Of a DNA stretch of 64,000 nt, positions 9,469 through 17,604 are shown one piece after another. The DNA is from Vibrio azureus (GTDB lineage: Bacteria > Pseudomonadota > Gammaproteobacteria > Enterobacterales > Vibrionaceae): positions 2,356,001 through 2,420,000 of the forward strand of contig NZ_CP018616.1 in the NCBI RefSeq assembly GCF_002849855.1, in the 5' to 3' direction. Within the stretch, counting starts at the first letter, position 1; every line of letters begins with the position of its first letter. The notes beneath the pieces were generated by a model. That model was not told the origin of the DNA, did no database searches, and worked only from the letters and a program-made list of their open reading frames with translations. A program made the translations under genes and the position numbers.

Positions 9469-10500
9469 ATGGCTTTCTTTTCTTTGGCCTTTGGTACGGC
9501 AACAAAAAATCGCGATGAAAAAATCATCGAAGCATTTTTTCCAAATCCAATCCTAAACCCAAGTGCTGAACTTGTTAATGCATTGGCATCACTAGTCGGC
9601 TACGAGCAAGGTAACCAAGCTATTGAGATCTCGGCAACACAATGCACAGAACTGGCCGCAGCTTTCGAAGCCCATGGTGATAATGCAAACGCTGATTTTG
9701 CAGCAAAAGCCGCTCAATCCTCTCAACCTCTTGTGCTTGTTATGCTAGCCAACGACGAACAACCACAAAGCGTTGCAGAAGGCTTCCTGAAGCTTCAATT
9801 AATCTCTCACCGTCTAGTACAACCTCACGGTACTGTCTTGGATGGCATTTTTGGCCTACTACACAATATTGCTTGGACTAACGAAGGTCCAATCGATCTC
9901 CCTGAGCTGGCTGAGCGTCAAATAGAAGCTCGTTTAGCTGGTCGCATTCTTAGTGTCGATTGTGTGGATAAATTCCCTAAAATGGTTGACTACGTGGTTC
10001 CATCAGGTGTACGTATTGCAGATACATCACGTGTTCGTCTTGGCGCACACGTGGGCGAAGGGACGACGGTTATGCACGAAGGTTTCATCAACTTTAACGC
10101 AGGTACCACTGGGGTAAGCATGGTTGAAGGTCGCATTTCTGCCGGTGTCGTGGTAGGTAACGGCTCAGATATTGGCGGTGGCGCTTCTATCATGGGTACG
10201 CTTTCAGGTGGCGGTAAAGTAGTGGTCTCTATCGGTGAAAATTCACTGCTCGGTGCCAATGCTGGCCTAGGTTTTCCAATGGGTGATCGCTGTACGATTG
10301 AATCTGGCCTTTACGTAACCGCAGGTTCAAAAGTTCGCATGCTTGATTCTGAAGGTCAAGAAGTGGAAGTGGTTAAAGCTCGTGATTTAGCTGGCGTATC
10401 AGACCTCCTTTTCCGTCGTAACTCTGTAACAGGCCAAATTGAATGCTTAGCGAATAAGAGTGCCGTTGAGTTAAACAGTGAACTACACAAAAACAACTAA
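9469..10500 (+). CDS. dapD: DapD, 2,3,4,5-tetrahydropyridine-2,6-dicarboxylate N-succinyltransferase
   Basis: DapD succinylates tetrahydrodipicolinate with succinyl-CoA in the meso-diaminopimelate/lysine pathway. The 343 residues fit the longer DapD class found in Pseudomonas and Vibrio rather than the 274-residue enteric form. The middle has left-handed beta-helix hexapeptide repeats (VGEGTTVMHEGFINFNAGT, VVGNGSDIGGGASIMGTLS, IGENSLLGANAGLGFPMGD). ATG 9469 is chosen because GGAG lies 8 nt upstream; an upstream TTG extension lacks family support. The gene appears monocistronic and ends at an unusually long bidirectional hairpin. Confidence 0.95.
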   Translation: MAFFSLAFGTATKNRDEKIIEAFFPNPILNPSAELVNALASLVGYEQGNQAIEISATQCTELAAAFEAHGDNANADFAAKAAQSSQPLVLVMLANDEQPQSVAEGFLKLQLISHRLVQPHGTVLDGIFGLLHNIAWTNEGPIDLPELAERQIEARLAGRILSVDCVDKFPKMVDYVVPSGVRIADTSRVRLGAHVGEGTTVMHEGFINFNAGTTGVSMVEGRISAGVVVGNGSDIGGGASIMGTLSGGGKVVVSIGENSLLGANAGLGFPMGDRCTIESGLYVTAGSKVRMLDSEGQEVEVVKARDLAGVSDLLFRRNSVTGQIECLANKSAVELNSELHKNN

Positions 10501-10565
10501 AATGCACTAGGGCTTTTGAACTAAACAGATCAAGCTAAAGAACGTATTTTAGAAAAGTTGTTTTT

Positions 10566-10634
10566 GATAATCAGATTCTAAAAAAAAAACCTTCGCATTT
10601 TATGCCAAGGTTTTTTTTTTAGAATCTGGTTATT
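10566..10634. terminator. very long symmetric bidirectional terminator hairpin
   Basis: A nearly perfect palindrome of about 69 bp lies between convergent dapD and glpQ. Its arms read inward through CAGATTCT, a run of ten A, CCTT, one C/C mismatch and GCAT to a TTT loop, then mirror outward through ATGC, AAGG, ten T and AGAATCTG. The A/T tracts sit inside the stem, so each strand ends in its own T run. Confidence 0.85.
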
Positions 10635-10660
10635 AATCGCAACTTAAGCTTAAGCGGAAA

Positions 10661-11719
10661 TTACTTATTTAAAAAGTTTACCGCTTTATCAGGGAAATCC
10701 GTAAATACCCCGTCGACTTTTACTTGGTTATAGAAAATGTCTAACATGCCGTCAAAGCTCTTGGTATAGCTTGGAATGCGCTCAGCCTCCGCTCGGAAAG
10801 TATATGGATGCACTTGCAGTCCCGCTTCTTTAGCTGCTTTCATTAATGGTTTAATAATAATGTTGTCTTGCGTTGACTTATCGTCGACTAACATTGGCTT
10901 CCATGGGCCAATACCTTCCGCATAAGCCGCCACTTTTTTCATACCATCAGCTTCAAACATCCAGTCATAGCTATAAGGAATGGCTTCTCCATCCTTGTAT
11001 ACCATGGTTTCATTCCAATCCGTGTAAGCCATCAATTGAACCAGTTTCAGGTCCATTTTCATGGCTGGCATAAGCTCATTATTAATGCGTTGTAGCTCAT
11101 TTGCATCAAAACATTGCAGATACACTTTATCGTCTTGAGAATTATAGCCATATTGCTTTAAAACGTTTAAAACGGCTTTTGAAATATCTTTACCTTCATT
11201 ACGATGGAACCAAGGTGCTTTAATTTCTGGGTAGATACCAATGTCGTAACCCAGTGTTTTGTTTAAACCTTGAATCAGCTCCAGCTCTTCTGCAAAAGTG
11301 GGGACTTTAAAATCAGATTTCCACATTGGGAAACGTGTTGGATACCCTGCAACTTTGTTGCCTTTATCATCAATATTAAACCCTTCCGTTACTCGTAAGG
11401 TTTTAATTTCAGAGAGAGTAAAGTCAATCGCGTAATAACGACCATCAGCACGAGCGCGTTCAGGAAAACGCTCAGCAACATCAGTAACACGATCCAAATA
11501 ATGGTCATGTAGCACCACCAACTGGTCGTCTTTTGTCATGACTACATCTTGTTCAATATAATCAGGCTTCATTGCATAAGCGAGAGCTTTTGCTTCTAAA
11601 GTATGTTCAGGCAAATATCCTGACGCTCCGCGATGAGCAATGACCAATGGCTTAGCAATTGCACCCGCTGATAGGCTCAGCGCTAAAAAAGTAATACCTA
11701 ATGACTTGGTTGTTTTCAT
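10661..11719 (-). CDS. glpQ: GlpQ, periplasmic glycerophosphodiester phosphodiesterase
   Basis: GlpQ hydrolyses glycerophosphodiesters such as glycerophosphocholine to sn-glycerol-3-phosphate in the periplasm. The 352-residue protein begins with a Sec signal peptide (MKTTKSLGITFLALSLSAGA, cleavage after AIA near residue 22). Catalytic elements of the GDPD family are visible: IAHRGASGYLPEHT, YIEQDVVMTKDDQLVVLHD and GIYPEIKAPWFH. It is 52 bp downstream of glpT and probably in the same operon, so the product can be taken up directly by GlpT. Confidence 0.95.
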   Translation of the reverse strand: MKTTKSLGITFLALSLSAGAIAKPLVIAHRGASGYLPEHTLEAKALAYAMKPDYIEQDVVMTKDDQLVVLHDHYLDRVTDVAERFPERARADGRYYAIDFTLSEIKTLRVTEGFNIDDKGNKVAGYPTRFPMWKSDFKVPTFAEELELIQGLNKTLGYDIGIYPEIKAPWFHRNEGKDISKAVLNVLKQYGYNSQDDKVYLQCFDANELQRINNELMPAMKMDLKLVQLMAYTDWNETMVYKDGEAIPYSYDWMFEADGMKKVAAYAEGIGPWKPMLVDDKSTQDNIIIKPLMKAAKEAGLQVHPYTFRAEAERIPSYTKSFDGMLDIFYNQVKVDGVFTDFPDKAVNFLNK

Positions 11720-11771
11720 TGTTATTTTCCTTGATATGAAAAAGGCAGTATTTCACTGCCTCTTTAACTTT

Positions 11772-13139
11772 TTATGACGCTAATGCGGTTTTTTCTTGTT
11801 GTTTTTTATTATGGAAATCTCGTTCACCAAAATACGCATATACCAGACATAACAGTGCAGCAACACATGAACCAACCAGAATGATAAATCCACCATCCCA
11901 ACCAAAGTGATCCACCGTGTAACCAAGAATCGCATTCGCTGCAACGGCACCACCAAGATAACCAAAGAGTCCGGTCAGACCTGCCGCTGTACCAGCTGCC
12001 TTTTTAGGAGCTAATTCAAGAGCATACAAACCAATTAACATCACAGGACCATAAATGAGGAAGCCGATCGCCACGAGAGCCATCATGTCAACTTCTGGGT
12101 TACCTGCCGGATTAAACCAGTAAACAAGCACAGCGATCATGACCAGCGCCATAAATAGAATTCCTGCAGGCGCACGACGCCCTTTAAATAGCTTGTCAGA
12201 GATCCAACCACATAATAGTGTGCCTGGAATACCAGCCCACTCATATAAGAAATAGGCCCATGACGATTTATCCACGCTGAAACCTTTCGCTTCGCTCAAA
12301 TAGACGGGTGCCCAGTCAAGCACACCGTAACGAATGAGATAAACAAAAGCATTAGCAATTGCAATCGCCCAAAGTAGCTTATTGGAAAAGACATACTTGA
12401 AGAAGATTTCCTTCGCAGTCATTTCATTTTCATAAGCTTTATCGTAGCTGTCTGGGTAATCATTTTTATATTCTTCTATCGATGGTAAACCACAAGATTG
12501 AGGAGTATCTCTCAGTGTGATCCAAATGAAGACAGCAACGAGTGTGGCAAAAAAGGCGGGAACATAAAATGCAGTGTGCCAATCGTCGTTAAATGCCCAT
12601 AAGCCAAATAGGAACATTGGGCCGATCAGACCACCACCGACATTATGTGCGACATTCCAGACTGAAACGATCTTGCCCCGCTCTTTACGCGACCACCAGT
12701 GAACCATGGTTCGACCACAAGCTGGCCATCCCATACCTTGAAACCAACCATTTAAGAACAACAGGCAAAACATGGCAGGAATACTGGCTGTCGCCCATGG
12801 CATGAAGCCAAAGCAAAACATAACCAGCGCTGACATGATCAATCCAGCACTCAAGAAATAGCGAGGATTAGAACGGTCCGAAACACTTCCCATTAAAAAT
12901 TTAGATAAACCGTAGGCAATAGAGACAGCTGCTAAAGCAACACCGAGATCACCTCGGCTAAAGCCCTGTTCAATCAGGTAAGGCATGGCCAAACTGAAGT
13001 TTTTACGTACTAAGTAATAACCTGCGTATCCGAAAAAAATGCCGGCAAATAACTGCCATCGTAACCTTGTATAAGTGCGATCGATCTTGCTTTCTCGCAA
13101 GCGTTCAATATGCGCCTTAGGTTTGAATATTCCAAACAT
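11772..13139 (-). CDS. glpT: GlpT, sn-glycerol-3-phosphate/phosphate antiporter
   Basis: This 12-helix MFS (OPA family) inner-membrane exchanger imports G3P against phosphate. The 455-residue protein is close to E. coli GlpT throughout: [51 protein letters not shown] loop, [20 protein letters not shown] and [20 protein letters not shown]. The frame extends nine codons upstream, but ATG 13139 ([10 protein letters not shown]) matches the family N-terminus. It is the first gene of glpTQ and is divergent from glpF across a 730-bp control region. Confidence 0.96.
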   Translation of the reverse strand: MFGIFKPKAHIERLRESKIDRTYTRLRWQLFAGIFFGYAGYYLVRKNFSLAMPYLIEQGFSRGDLGVALAAVSIAYGLSKFLMGSVSDRSNPRYFLSAGLIMSALVMFCFGFMPWATASIPAMFCLLFLNGWFQGMGWPACGRTMVHWWSRKERGKIVSVWNVAHNVGGGLIGPMFLFGLWAFNDDWHTAFYVPAFFATLVAVFIWITLRDTPQSCGLPSIEEYKNDYPDSYDKAYENEMTAKEIFFKYVFSNKLLWAIAIANAFVYLIRYGVLDWAPVYLSEAKGFSVDKSSWAYFLYEWAGIPGTLLCGWISDKLFKGRRAPAGILFMALVMIAVLVYWFNPAGNPEVDMMALVAIGFLIYGPVMLIGLYALELAPKKAAGTAAGLTGLFGYLGGAVAANAILGYTVDHFGWDGGFIILVGSCVAALLCLVYAYFGERDFHNKKQQEKTALAS

Positions 13140-13343
13140 AGGAACCCCATTAATAATTTTCAACAAAGCCCATTTAAATAAACGTGTTCATCAGCACTTT
13201 AATCAACAACACTCATAACTATTAATATTCAGAAAATTTTCCGACTCGATATAACAATGAATATGCTGACATTAAAAAGGCTTTTATTTTTTTAATAAAG
13301 AGAACGTACACTTATCTAAATTAGCCGTTTTCATAACACCCAA

Positions 13344-13376
13344 TTTCGCACGAAAGAAAACGAAAGGGTACGAAAC
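13344..13376. promoter_or_regulatory. candidate GlpR operator: three CGAAA motifs at exact 10-bp spacing
   Basis: CGAAA occurs at 13351, 13361 and 13371, preceded by TTTCG at 13344 that forms TTTCG-CA-CGAAA with the first copy. The phasing puts the motifs on one DNA face. Related AAAACG motifs with 10-bp spacing precede glpD. E. coli GlpR operators also contain TTCG/CGAA halves. Assignment to GlpR is inferred. Confidence 0.5.
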
Positions 13377-13410
13377 TAGACGGCATTTTATGAAATGACG
13401 CGACAATTTC

Positions 13411-13426
13411 TGTGATAAGGGCGACA
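13411..13426 (+). promoter_or_regulatory. weak CRP-like site in glpT-glpF region
   Basis: TGTGATAAGGGCGACA has one perfect half-site and a second half (CGACA) with one mismatch at the canonical 6-bp spacing. Confidence 0.35.
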
Positions 13427-13470
13427 CAACGGTTAAAAGTATTAAATTAATCATTACTTATAAAATTAAA

Positions 13471-13486
13471 TATGAGCAAAATCACA
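13471..13486 (+). promoter_or_regulatory. CRP-like site in glpT-glpF region
   Basis: TATGAGCAAAATCACA has TATGA (one mismatch) and a perfect TCACA half at the 6-bp spacing. glp genes are classic catabolite-controlled genes, which supports the call. Confidence 0.45.
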
Positions 13487-13745
13487 AAAAGCTTACTTGC
13501 AAGAAATATAAATTTGGCATTTTTATTACTAAAACCATGAAGGTTAGGCTAATTTTTGCACATGACGTTTCTGAAAAGTGAAAGCACTCTCATATTTAAT
13601 GGATGAGTTTTCGGGCTAAAGGTCATGTAATAAAACTTAATTTCCAGCAATTAAGGTTATTTTACCCATATTTAAAAAGCTGCGTTGATTAACAAAAATT
13701 TGGCCTGTTTTACGCAAACACATGCTCAAACACTCAATTTTATAG

Positions 13746-13766
13746 CTCGTTTATTTTCGTTATCGC
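13746..13766. promoter_or_regulatory. candidate GlpR half-sites upstream of glpF
   Basis: CTCGTTTATTTTCGTTATCG holds TCGTT motifs whose CG steps lie at 13748 and 13758, a 10-bp phase, plus a third TCG at 13763. They mirror the CGAAA cluster near glpT, about 110-120 bp before the glpF start. Confidence 0.4.
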
Positions 13767-13807
13767 CAATACATGCACAATAACTTTGTGCTACACACTA
13801 ATAGTCT

Positions 13808-13836
13808 CAAGGTGCAGCCTTCAATCAGGCACCTTG
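13808..13836 (+). promoter_or_regulatory. leader hairpin before glpF
   Basis: CAAGGTGC and GCACCTTG form a perfect 8-bp stem around a 13-nt loop. A competing inner stem GCCT/AGGC shares the right-hand bases. It ends about 20 nt before the AAGGA ribosome-binding site of glpF, so it may influence translation or mRNA stability. Confidence 0.45.
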
Positions 13837-13869
13837 TAGGTGGAATTTGCAACGAAAAGGACAACGAAT

Positions 13870-14724
13870 ATGACATCCAACAAACCCTCTTCTCTTCTTG
13901 GAGAATGTTTAGCTGAGTTTATCGGCACTGCAATTCTTATCTTTTTTGGTGTCGGCTGTGTTGCCGCATTGGTCTTAACTGGCGCCGAGTTTGGACAGTG
14001 GGAAATCAGTATTGTCTGGGGGTTAGGAGTTGCTATTGCCATCTACTGTACTGCAGGCGTATCAGGTGCGCACATTAATCCAGCTGTAACGATTGCCCTA
14101 GCCATGTTCCATGGTTTCAATAAAAACAAGGTGCTACCCTATATTATTGCTCAAATTCTGGGCGCATTTTGCTCAGCCGCATTGGTTTATAGTTTGTATA
14201 GCAATCTATTTACGGACTATGAAATCATGCATAACTTCACTCGTAGTAGCCAAGAAGCGTTAAGCACCGCTGGCATTTTTTCTACTTACCCCCATGCCTC
14301 ATTATCATTGATGGGTGCTTTTGCCGTAGAATTCGTTATTACCGCCGTGTTACTGTTTGTCATTCTCGCTCTTGGTGATGAAAACAACGGAGCTTCACGA
14401 GGTGCTTTAAATCCTCTTCTTATTGGCATTCTCATTGCGGTCATTGGCTGCTCTCTAGGTCCATTGACAGGTTTTGCCATGAACCCTGCACGAGATTTTG
14501 GCCCTAAACTGTTTGCTTACTTTGCTGGATGGGAACATGCTCTTACTGGAGCACGAGAGATCCCATACTTTATTATTCCAATTTTAGCGCCAATTGCTGG
14601 GGCTTGTTTTGGTGCTTGGCTTTATCCGAAAGCGATTGCCGCTTATTTACCTCAGCAAGGCCAAGGATGCACAATTCCTAATCAATGTGAACAGACAGAG
14701 ACTGAACAAGCTCAAGCATCTTGA
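13870..14724 (+). CDS. glpF: GlpF, glycerol uptake facilitator (aquaglyceroporin)
   Basis: This is a six-helix MIP-family channel for glycerol diffusion across the inner membrane. The 284 residues compare with 281 in E. coli. Both NPA half-helix motifs are present: GAHINPAVTIALAMF and FAMNPARDFGPKLFAY. The Asp of the second motif (NPARD) marks it as a glycerol channel rather than a water channel. ATG 13870 with AAGGA upstream is preferred to the GTG at 13840. The TGA stop lies inside a dispersed-repeat arm (14718-14739). glpK follows 48 bp downstream. Confidence 0.95.
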   Translation: MTSNKPSSLLGECLAEFIGTAILIFFGVGCVAALVLTGAEFGQWEISIVWGLGVAIAIYCTAGVSGAHINPAVTIALAMFHGFNKNKVLPYIIAQILGAFCSAALVYSLYSNLFTDYEIMHNFTRSSQEALSTAGIFSTYPHASLSLMGAFAVEFVITAVLLFVILALGDENNGASRGALNPLLIGILIAVIGCSLGPLTGFAMNPARDFGPKLFAYFAGWEHALTGAREIPYFIIPILAPIAGACFGAWLYPKAIAAYLPQQGQGCTIPNQCEQTETEQAQAS

Positions 14725-14739
14725 GGTCACTTGGGTATA
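14718..14739 (+). repeat. dispersed ACCCAAGTRAC repeat arm, overlaps glpF stop
   Basis: This is the reverse-orientation arm, running from ATCTTGAGGTCAC to TTGGGTATA. The TGA in TTGAGG is the glpF stop codon (14722-14724). It separates glpF from glpK. Confidence 0.75.
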
Positions 14740-14772
14740 AAATATAAATAACAAAATATAAGGATTCTTCTT

Positions 14773-16290
14773 ATGACTGAGCAAAAATACATCGTTGCCC
14801 TAGATCAAGGAACAACAAGCTCTCGTGCTGTTATTTTGGATCATGACGCTAATATTGTAAGTGTCGCTCAAAGAGAGTTTACCCAAATATATCCCAAAGC
14901 AGGTTGGGTTGAGCATGACCCAATGGAAATCTGGGCAACACAGAGCTCAACCTTAGTTGAAGCGCTAGCAAAAACGGGAATCAGTAGCGACCAATTGGCA
15001 GGTATCGGCATCACTAACCAACGTGAAACAACCATCGTTTGGAATAAAGAAACGGGCAAACCTGTGTATAATGCCATTGTTTGGCAATGCCGCCGCACGG
15101 CTGACATTTGTGAAAAACTGAAAGCACATGGTTTAGAAGAATACGTCCGTGATAATACTGGTTTAGTCCTAGACCCCTATTTTTCTGGTACCAAGATAAA
15201 ATGGATCTTAGACAATGTTGATGGCGCTCGTGAACAGGCGCAAGCTGGTAAACTTCTCTTTGGAACGGTCGATACTTGGTTAGTCTGGAAAATGACTCAA
15301 GGCCGCGTGCACGTCACTGACTATACCAATGCTTCTCGAACGATGCTGTTCAATATCAATGATCTGAGCTGGGATAAAACGCTACTGGATGCACTTGATA
15401 TACCTGCCTCCATGATGCCTGAAGTGAAAGCTTCCTCTGAAATTTACGGTCAAACCAATATCGGAGGCAAAGGCGGTATTCGTATTCCTATTGCTGGCAT
15501 TGCAGGCGATCAGCAAGCCGCTCTCTTTGGTCAAATGTGCGTACAAGCAGGCCAAGCCAAGAATACTTACGGCACCGGTTGTTTCCTACTAATGAACACG
15601 GGTAAAGAGAAAGTCACCTCTAAAAACGGATTGCTAACGACTCTTGCTTGTGGTCCGCGAGGTGAACCAGCCTACGCACTTGAAGGCGCTGTTTTTATGG
15701 GGGGAGCATCAATTCAATGGTTACGTGATGAATTAAAGATCTTAGCCGGAGCCGAAGACTCGGAATACTTTGCGACTAAAGTGGACTCATCCAACGGAGT
15801 CTATGTTGTGCCAGCGTTTACGGGGCTTGGTGCTCCCTACTGGGATGCATATGCAAGGGGAACCATTGTGGGGCTGACTCGAGGCATAAACTCGAATCAT
15901 ATTATCCGTGCCACTTTAGAAGGTATTGCATATCAAACTCGTGATGTTTTGGATGCCATGCAAGCCGACTCTGGCATTAAACTAGAAAATCTTCGAGTTG
16001 ACGGTGGCGCTGTCGCCAATAACTTCCTCATGCAGTTCCAATCAGATGTCCTTGATACCGAGGTACATCGACCAAAAGTGACCGAAGTAACCGCTCTGGG
16101 TGCTGCTTACCTTGCAGGCTTAGCTGTCGGCTTCTGGAGCAGTCTTGAGGAGTTGGAAAACAAAGCAGTTATCGAACGAACCTTTGAGCCACATGAAGAC
16201 GAAGCAAAACGTAATCGACGCTATAAAGGCTGGAAGCGTGCGGTGAAATGCGCTCAAACATGGTCAGAACTTCACGACGACGAAGATTAA
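14773..16290 (+). CDS. glpK: GlpK, glycerol kinase
   Basis: GlpK phosphorylates glycerol to sn-glycerol-3-phosphate with ATP. It has 505 residues (E. coli 502) and a FGGY-kinase fold. [15 protein letters not shown] is the N-terminal phosphate-binding loop; [39 protein letters not shown] and [17 protein letters not shown] follow in family order. AAGGATTC precedes the ATG. It is the second gene after glpF and ends before a repeat cluster and a terminator, so glpFK is one likely transcript. Confidence 0.97.
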   Translation: MTEQKYIVALDQGTTSSRAVILDHDANIVSVAQREFTQIYPKAGWVEHDPMEIWATQSSTLVEALAKTGISSDQLAGIGITNQRETTIVWNKETGKPVYNAIVWQCRRTADICEKLKAHGLEEYVRDNTGLVLDPYFSGTKIKWILDNVDGAREQAQAGKLLFGTVDTWLVWKMTQGRVHVTDYTNASRTMLFNINDLSWDKTLLDALDIPASMMPEVKASSEIYGQTNIGGKGGIRIPIAGIAGDQQAALFGQMCVQAGQAKNTYGTGCFLLMNTGKEKVTSKNGLLTTLACGPRGEPAYALEGAVFMGGASIQWLRDELKILAGAEDSEYFATKVDSSNGVYVVPAFTGLGAPYWDAYARGTIVGLTRGINSNHIIRATLEGIAYQTRDVLDAMQADSGIKLENLRVDGGAVANNFLMQFQSDVLDTEVHRPKVTEVTALGAAYLAGLAVGFWSSLEELENKAVIERTFEPHEDEAKRNRRYKGWKRAVKCAQTWSELHDDED

Positions 16291-16332
16291 TCTCAATCGC
16301 CCCAAACAATGATTTCGAAGCCACTTAGAGAT

Positions 16333-16398
16333 ATCCCCTAGTAACTTCAAGATACAGTGTTGAGCGCGATGACTTGAGGTCACTGGGGTATAAACAAC
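16333..16398. repeat. palindromic dispersed repeat element downstream of glpK
   Basis: A left arm (ATCCCCTAGTAACTTCAAG) and a right arm (CTTGAGGTCACTGGGGTAT) surround a short middle containing TGTTGAGCGCGAT. The same layout and middle motif recur at 59513. Confidence 0.7.
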
Positions 16399-16457
16399 AT
16401 TACTGGGGTATAAACAACATTACTTGGGCATAAACAAATTATTTGGGTATAAGCAAT
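16380..16457 (+). repeat. four tandem 19-20 bp units derived from the dispersed repeat arm
   Basis: Units start at 16380, 16400, 16420 and 16439. Each reads close to TTACTTGGGTATAAACAA. The first two are nearly identical and the last two diverge. They occupy the space between glpK and its terminator. Confidence 0.8.
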
Positions 16458-16484
16458 AAGAGCGCTGCTTAAAGCGCTCTTTTT
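16458..16484 (+). terminator. rho-independent terminator after glpK
   Basis: AAGAGCGCT pairs with AGCGCTCTT around a 6-nt loop and is followed by a T tract (16480-16484). It lies 108 bp before the glpR start. Confidence 0.8.
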
Positions 16485-16591
16485 AAGTCTTGAGACGAAT
16501 TATCTTGCCTCTAGACTTCTCACATCATGCTAATTCACGCACAATAGTTAAATTTAATACGCTATCAACACCAATGCTCAGGGAGTGTTTA

Positions 16592-17359
16592 ATGAAGCAA
16601 ATACCAAGACACCAACAAATTGTTGAATTGGTTATAAAACAGGGTTACGTCAGTACTGATGAGCTGGTTGAGAAATTTAATGTCAGCCCTCAAACTATCC
16701 GACGCGATCTCAATGAGCTTGCCGACGAAAATAAAATTCGTCGTTACCATGGTGGAGCAACCGTCCCTCTCAGTTCAGAAAACACCTCCTACAGCACACG
16801 CAAAGAGCTCAACTTCAATGAAAAAGACGTCATTGCTGAAGAATTGGTAAAACATATCCCGGATGGAGCCACGCTTTTTATTGATATCGGCACCACTCCA
16901 GAAGCGGTTGCACGAGCATTAAATAAAAATCATAAACAGTTACGAGTTGTCACCAATAACATCAATGTCGCGAGCATTTTATTGTCCAACCCTGAAATCA
17001 AAGTGATTCTCGCCGGTGGTGAAGTTCGTAACCGAGATGGTGGTATTGTTGGCGAAGCTACTTTGGACTTCGTCAAACAATTCAGGCTCGATTTTGGCAT
17101 CTTGGGCATCAGTGGTATCGATTTTGATGGTTCCTTATTAGACTTTGATTATCATGAAGTGAGAGTAAAACAGGCCATCATTGATAATAGCCGCAGTGTG
17201 TTTCTTGCCGTCGACCATTCCAAGTTTGGTCGTAATGCCATGGTCAAACTCGGCAATATTGCTCAGTTGAATATGGTCTTTACCAACAAACAACCTCCCG
17301 CTGAGATCTTATCGATTTTAAAAGAGTCTGCGATTCCATTAGAGGTCGTTACAGCCTAA
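16592..17359 (+). CDS. glpR: GlpR, glycerol-3-phosphate regulon repressor (DeoR family)
   Basis: This is a DeoR-family repressor of glp genes, released by G3P. The 255 residues match the family length. The N-terminal winged helix contains YVSTDELVEKFNVSPQTIRRDL and the signature RRYHGGA. The C-terminal sugar-phosphate-binding domain has FIDIGTTPEAVARAL and LAGGEVRNRDGGIVGEA. ATG 16592 is set by GGGAG 7 nt upstream; an upstream extension adds unrelated residues. It lies between glpK and glpD, so the repressor is encoded inside its probable regulon. In E. coli it is instead next to glpE/glpG. Confidence 0.94.
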   Translation: MKQIPRHQQIVELVIKQGYVSTDELVEKFNVSPQTIRRDLNELADENKIRRYHGGATVPLSSENTSYSTRKELNFNEKDVIAEELVKHIPDGATLFIDIGTTPEAVARALNKNHKQLRVVTNNINVASILLSNPEIKVILAGGEVRNRDGGIVGEATLDFVKQFRLDFGILGISGIDFDGSLLDFDYHEVRVKQAIIDNSRSVFLAVDHSKFGRNAMVKLGNIAQLNMVFTNKQPPAEILSILKESAIPLEVVTA

Positions 17360-17362
17360 GAC

Positions 17363-17415
17363 ATCCCCATTGTGGTTGACCCAAACCGAAATAGTGGGTG
17401 AACCACAATGGGGAT
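17363..17415. terminator. long hairpin between glpR and glpD
   Basis: A perfect 15-bp arm pair (ATCCCCATTGTGGTT / AACCACAATGGGGAT) continues past one G/G mismatch into ACCC/GGGT, with a 13-nt loop. No T run follows directly, so it may be an mRNA-stabilising or rho-assisted structure rather than a standard terminator. Confidence 0.6.
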
Positions 17416-17503
17416 ACTTCTTCATACAGAAAAGAACATTTACCCTTCTTAATTTTTTGCGCTTTTTTACAAAATAGGCGCTTTTTTGTATTTCAATCAC
17501 ACA

Positions 17504-17545
17504 AAACGCTCAAAAACGAAAATAAATAATGACCAAAAACGAAAC
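17504..17545. promoter_or_regulatory. candidate GlpR operator upstream of glpD
   Basis: AAAACG motifs start at 17503 and 17513 (10-bp phase), and a further AAAACGAAA occurs near 17536-17544. They resemble the phased CGAAA cluster at 13351-13375 before glpT and lie 60-100 bp before the glpD start. Confidence 0.45.
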
Positions 17546-17604
17546 TTAGTCTACGATATAACTTCGTTTGGAAATGCTCGTTCGCTCACCAAGAGGTCTT
17601 ATTT

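Larger units (their letters stand above)
13140..13869. promoter_or_regulatory. glpT-glpF divergent control region
   Basis: This is 730 bp of AT-rich sequence without a convincing gene. It separates two divergent glycerol-3-phosphate operons. I can point to phased CGAAA repeats near glpT (13344-13376), phased TCGTT repeats near glpF (13746-13766), two CRP-like sites (13411, 13471) and a leader hairpin just before glpF (13808-13836). The length suggests complex regulation or H-NS-type silencing. Confidence 0.7.

Noticed and set aside
16380..16457. Tandem 20-bp units as a CRISPR array or plasmid iterons
   Set aside because: No spacers and no replication gene nearby; the units are arms of a dispersed intergenic repeat.
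17459..17490. GCGCTTTTTT direct repeat as a terminator after glpR
   Set aside because: The two copies are direct rather than inverted and no stable stem can be drawn.
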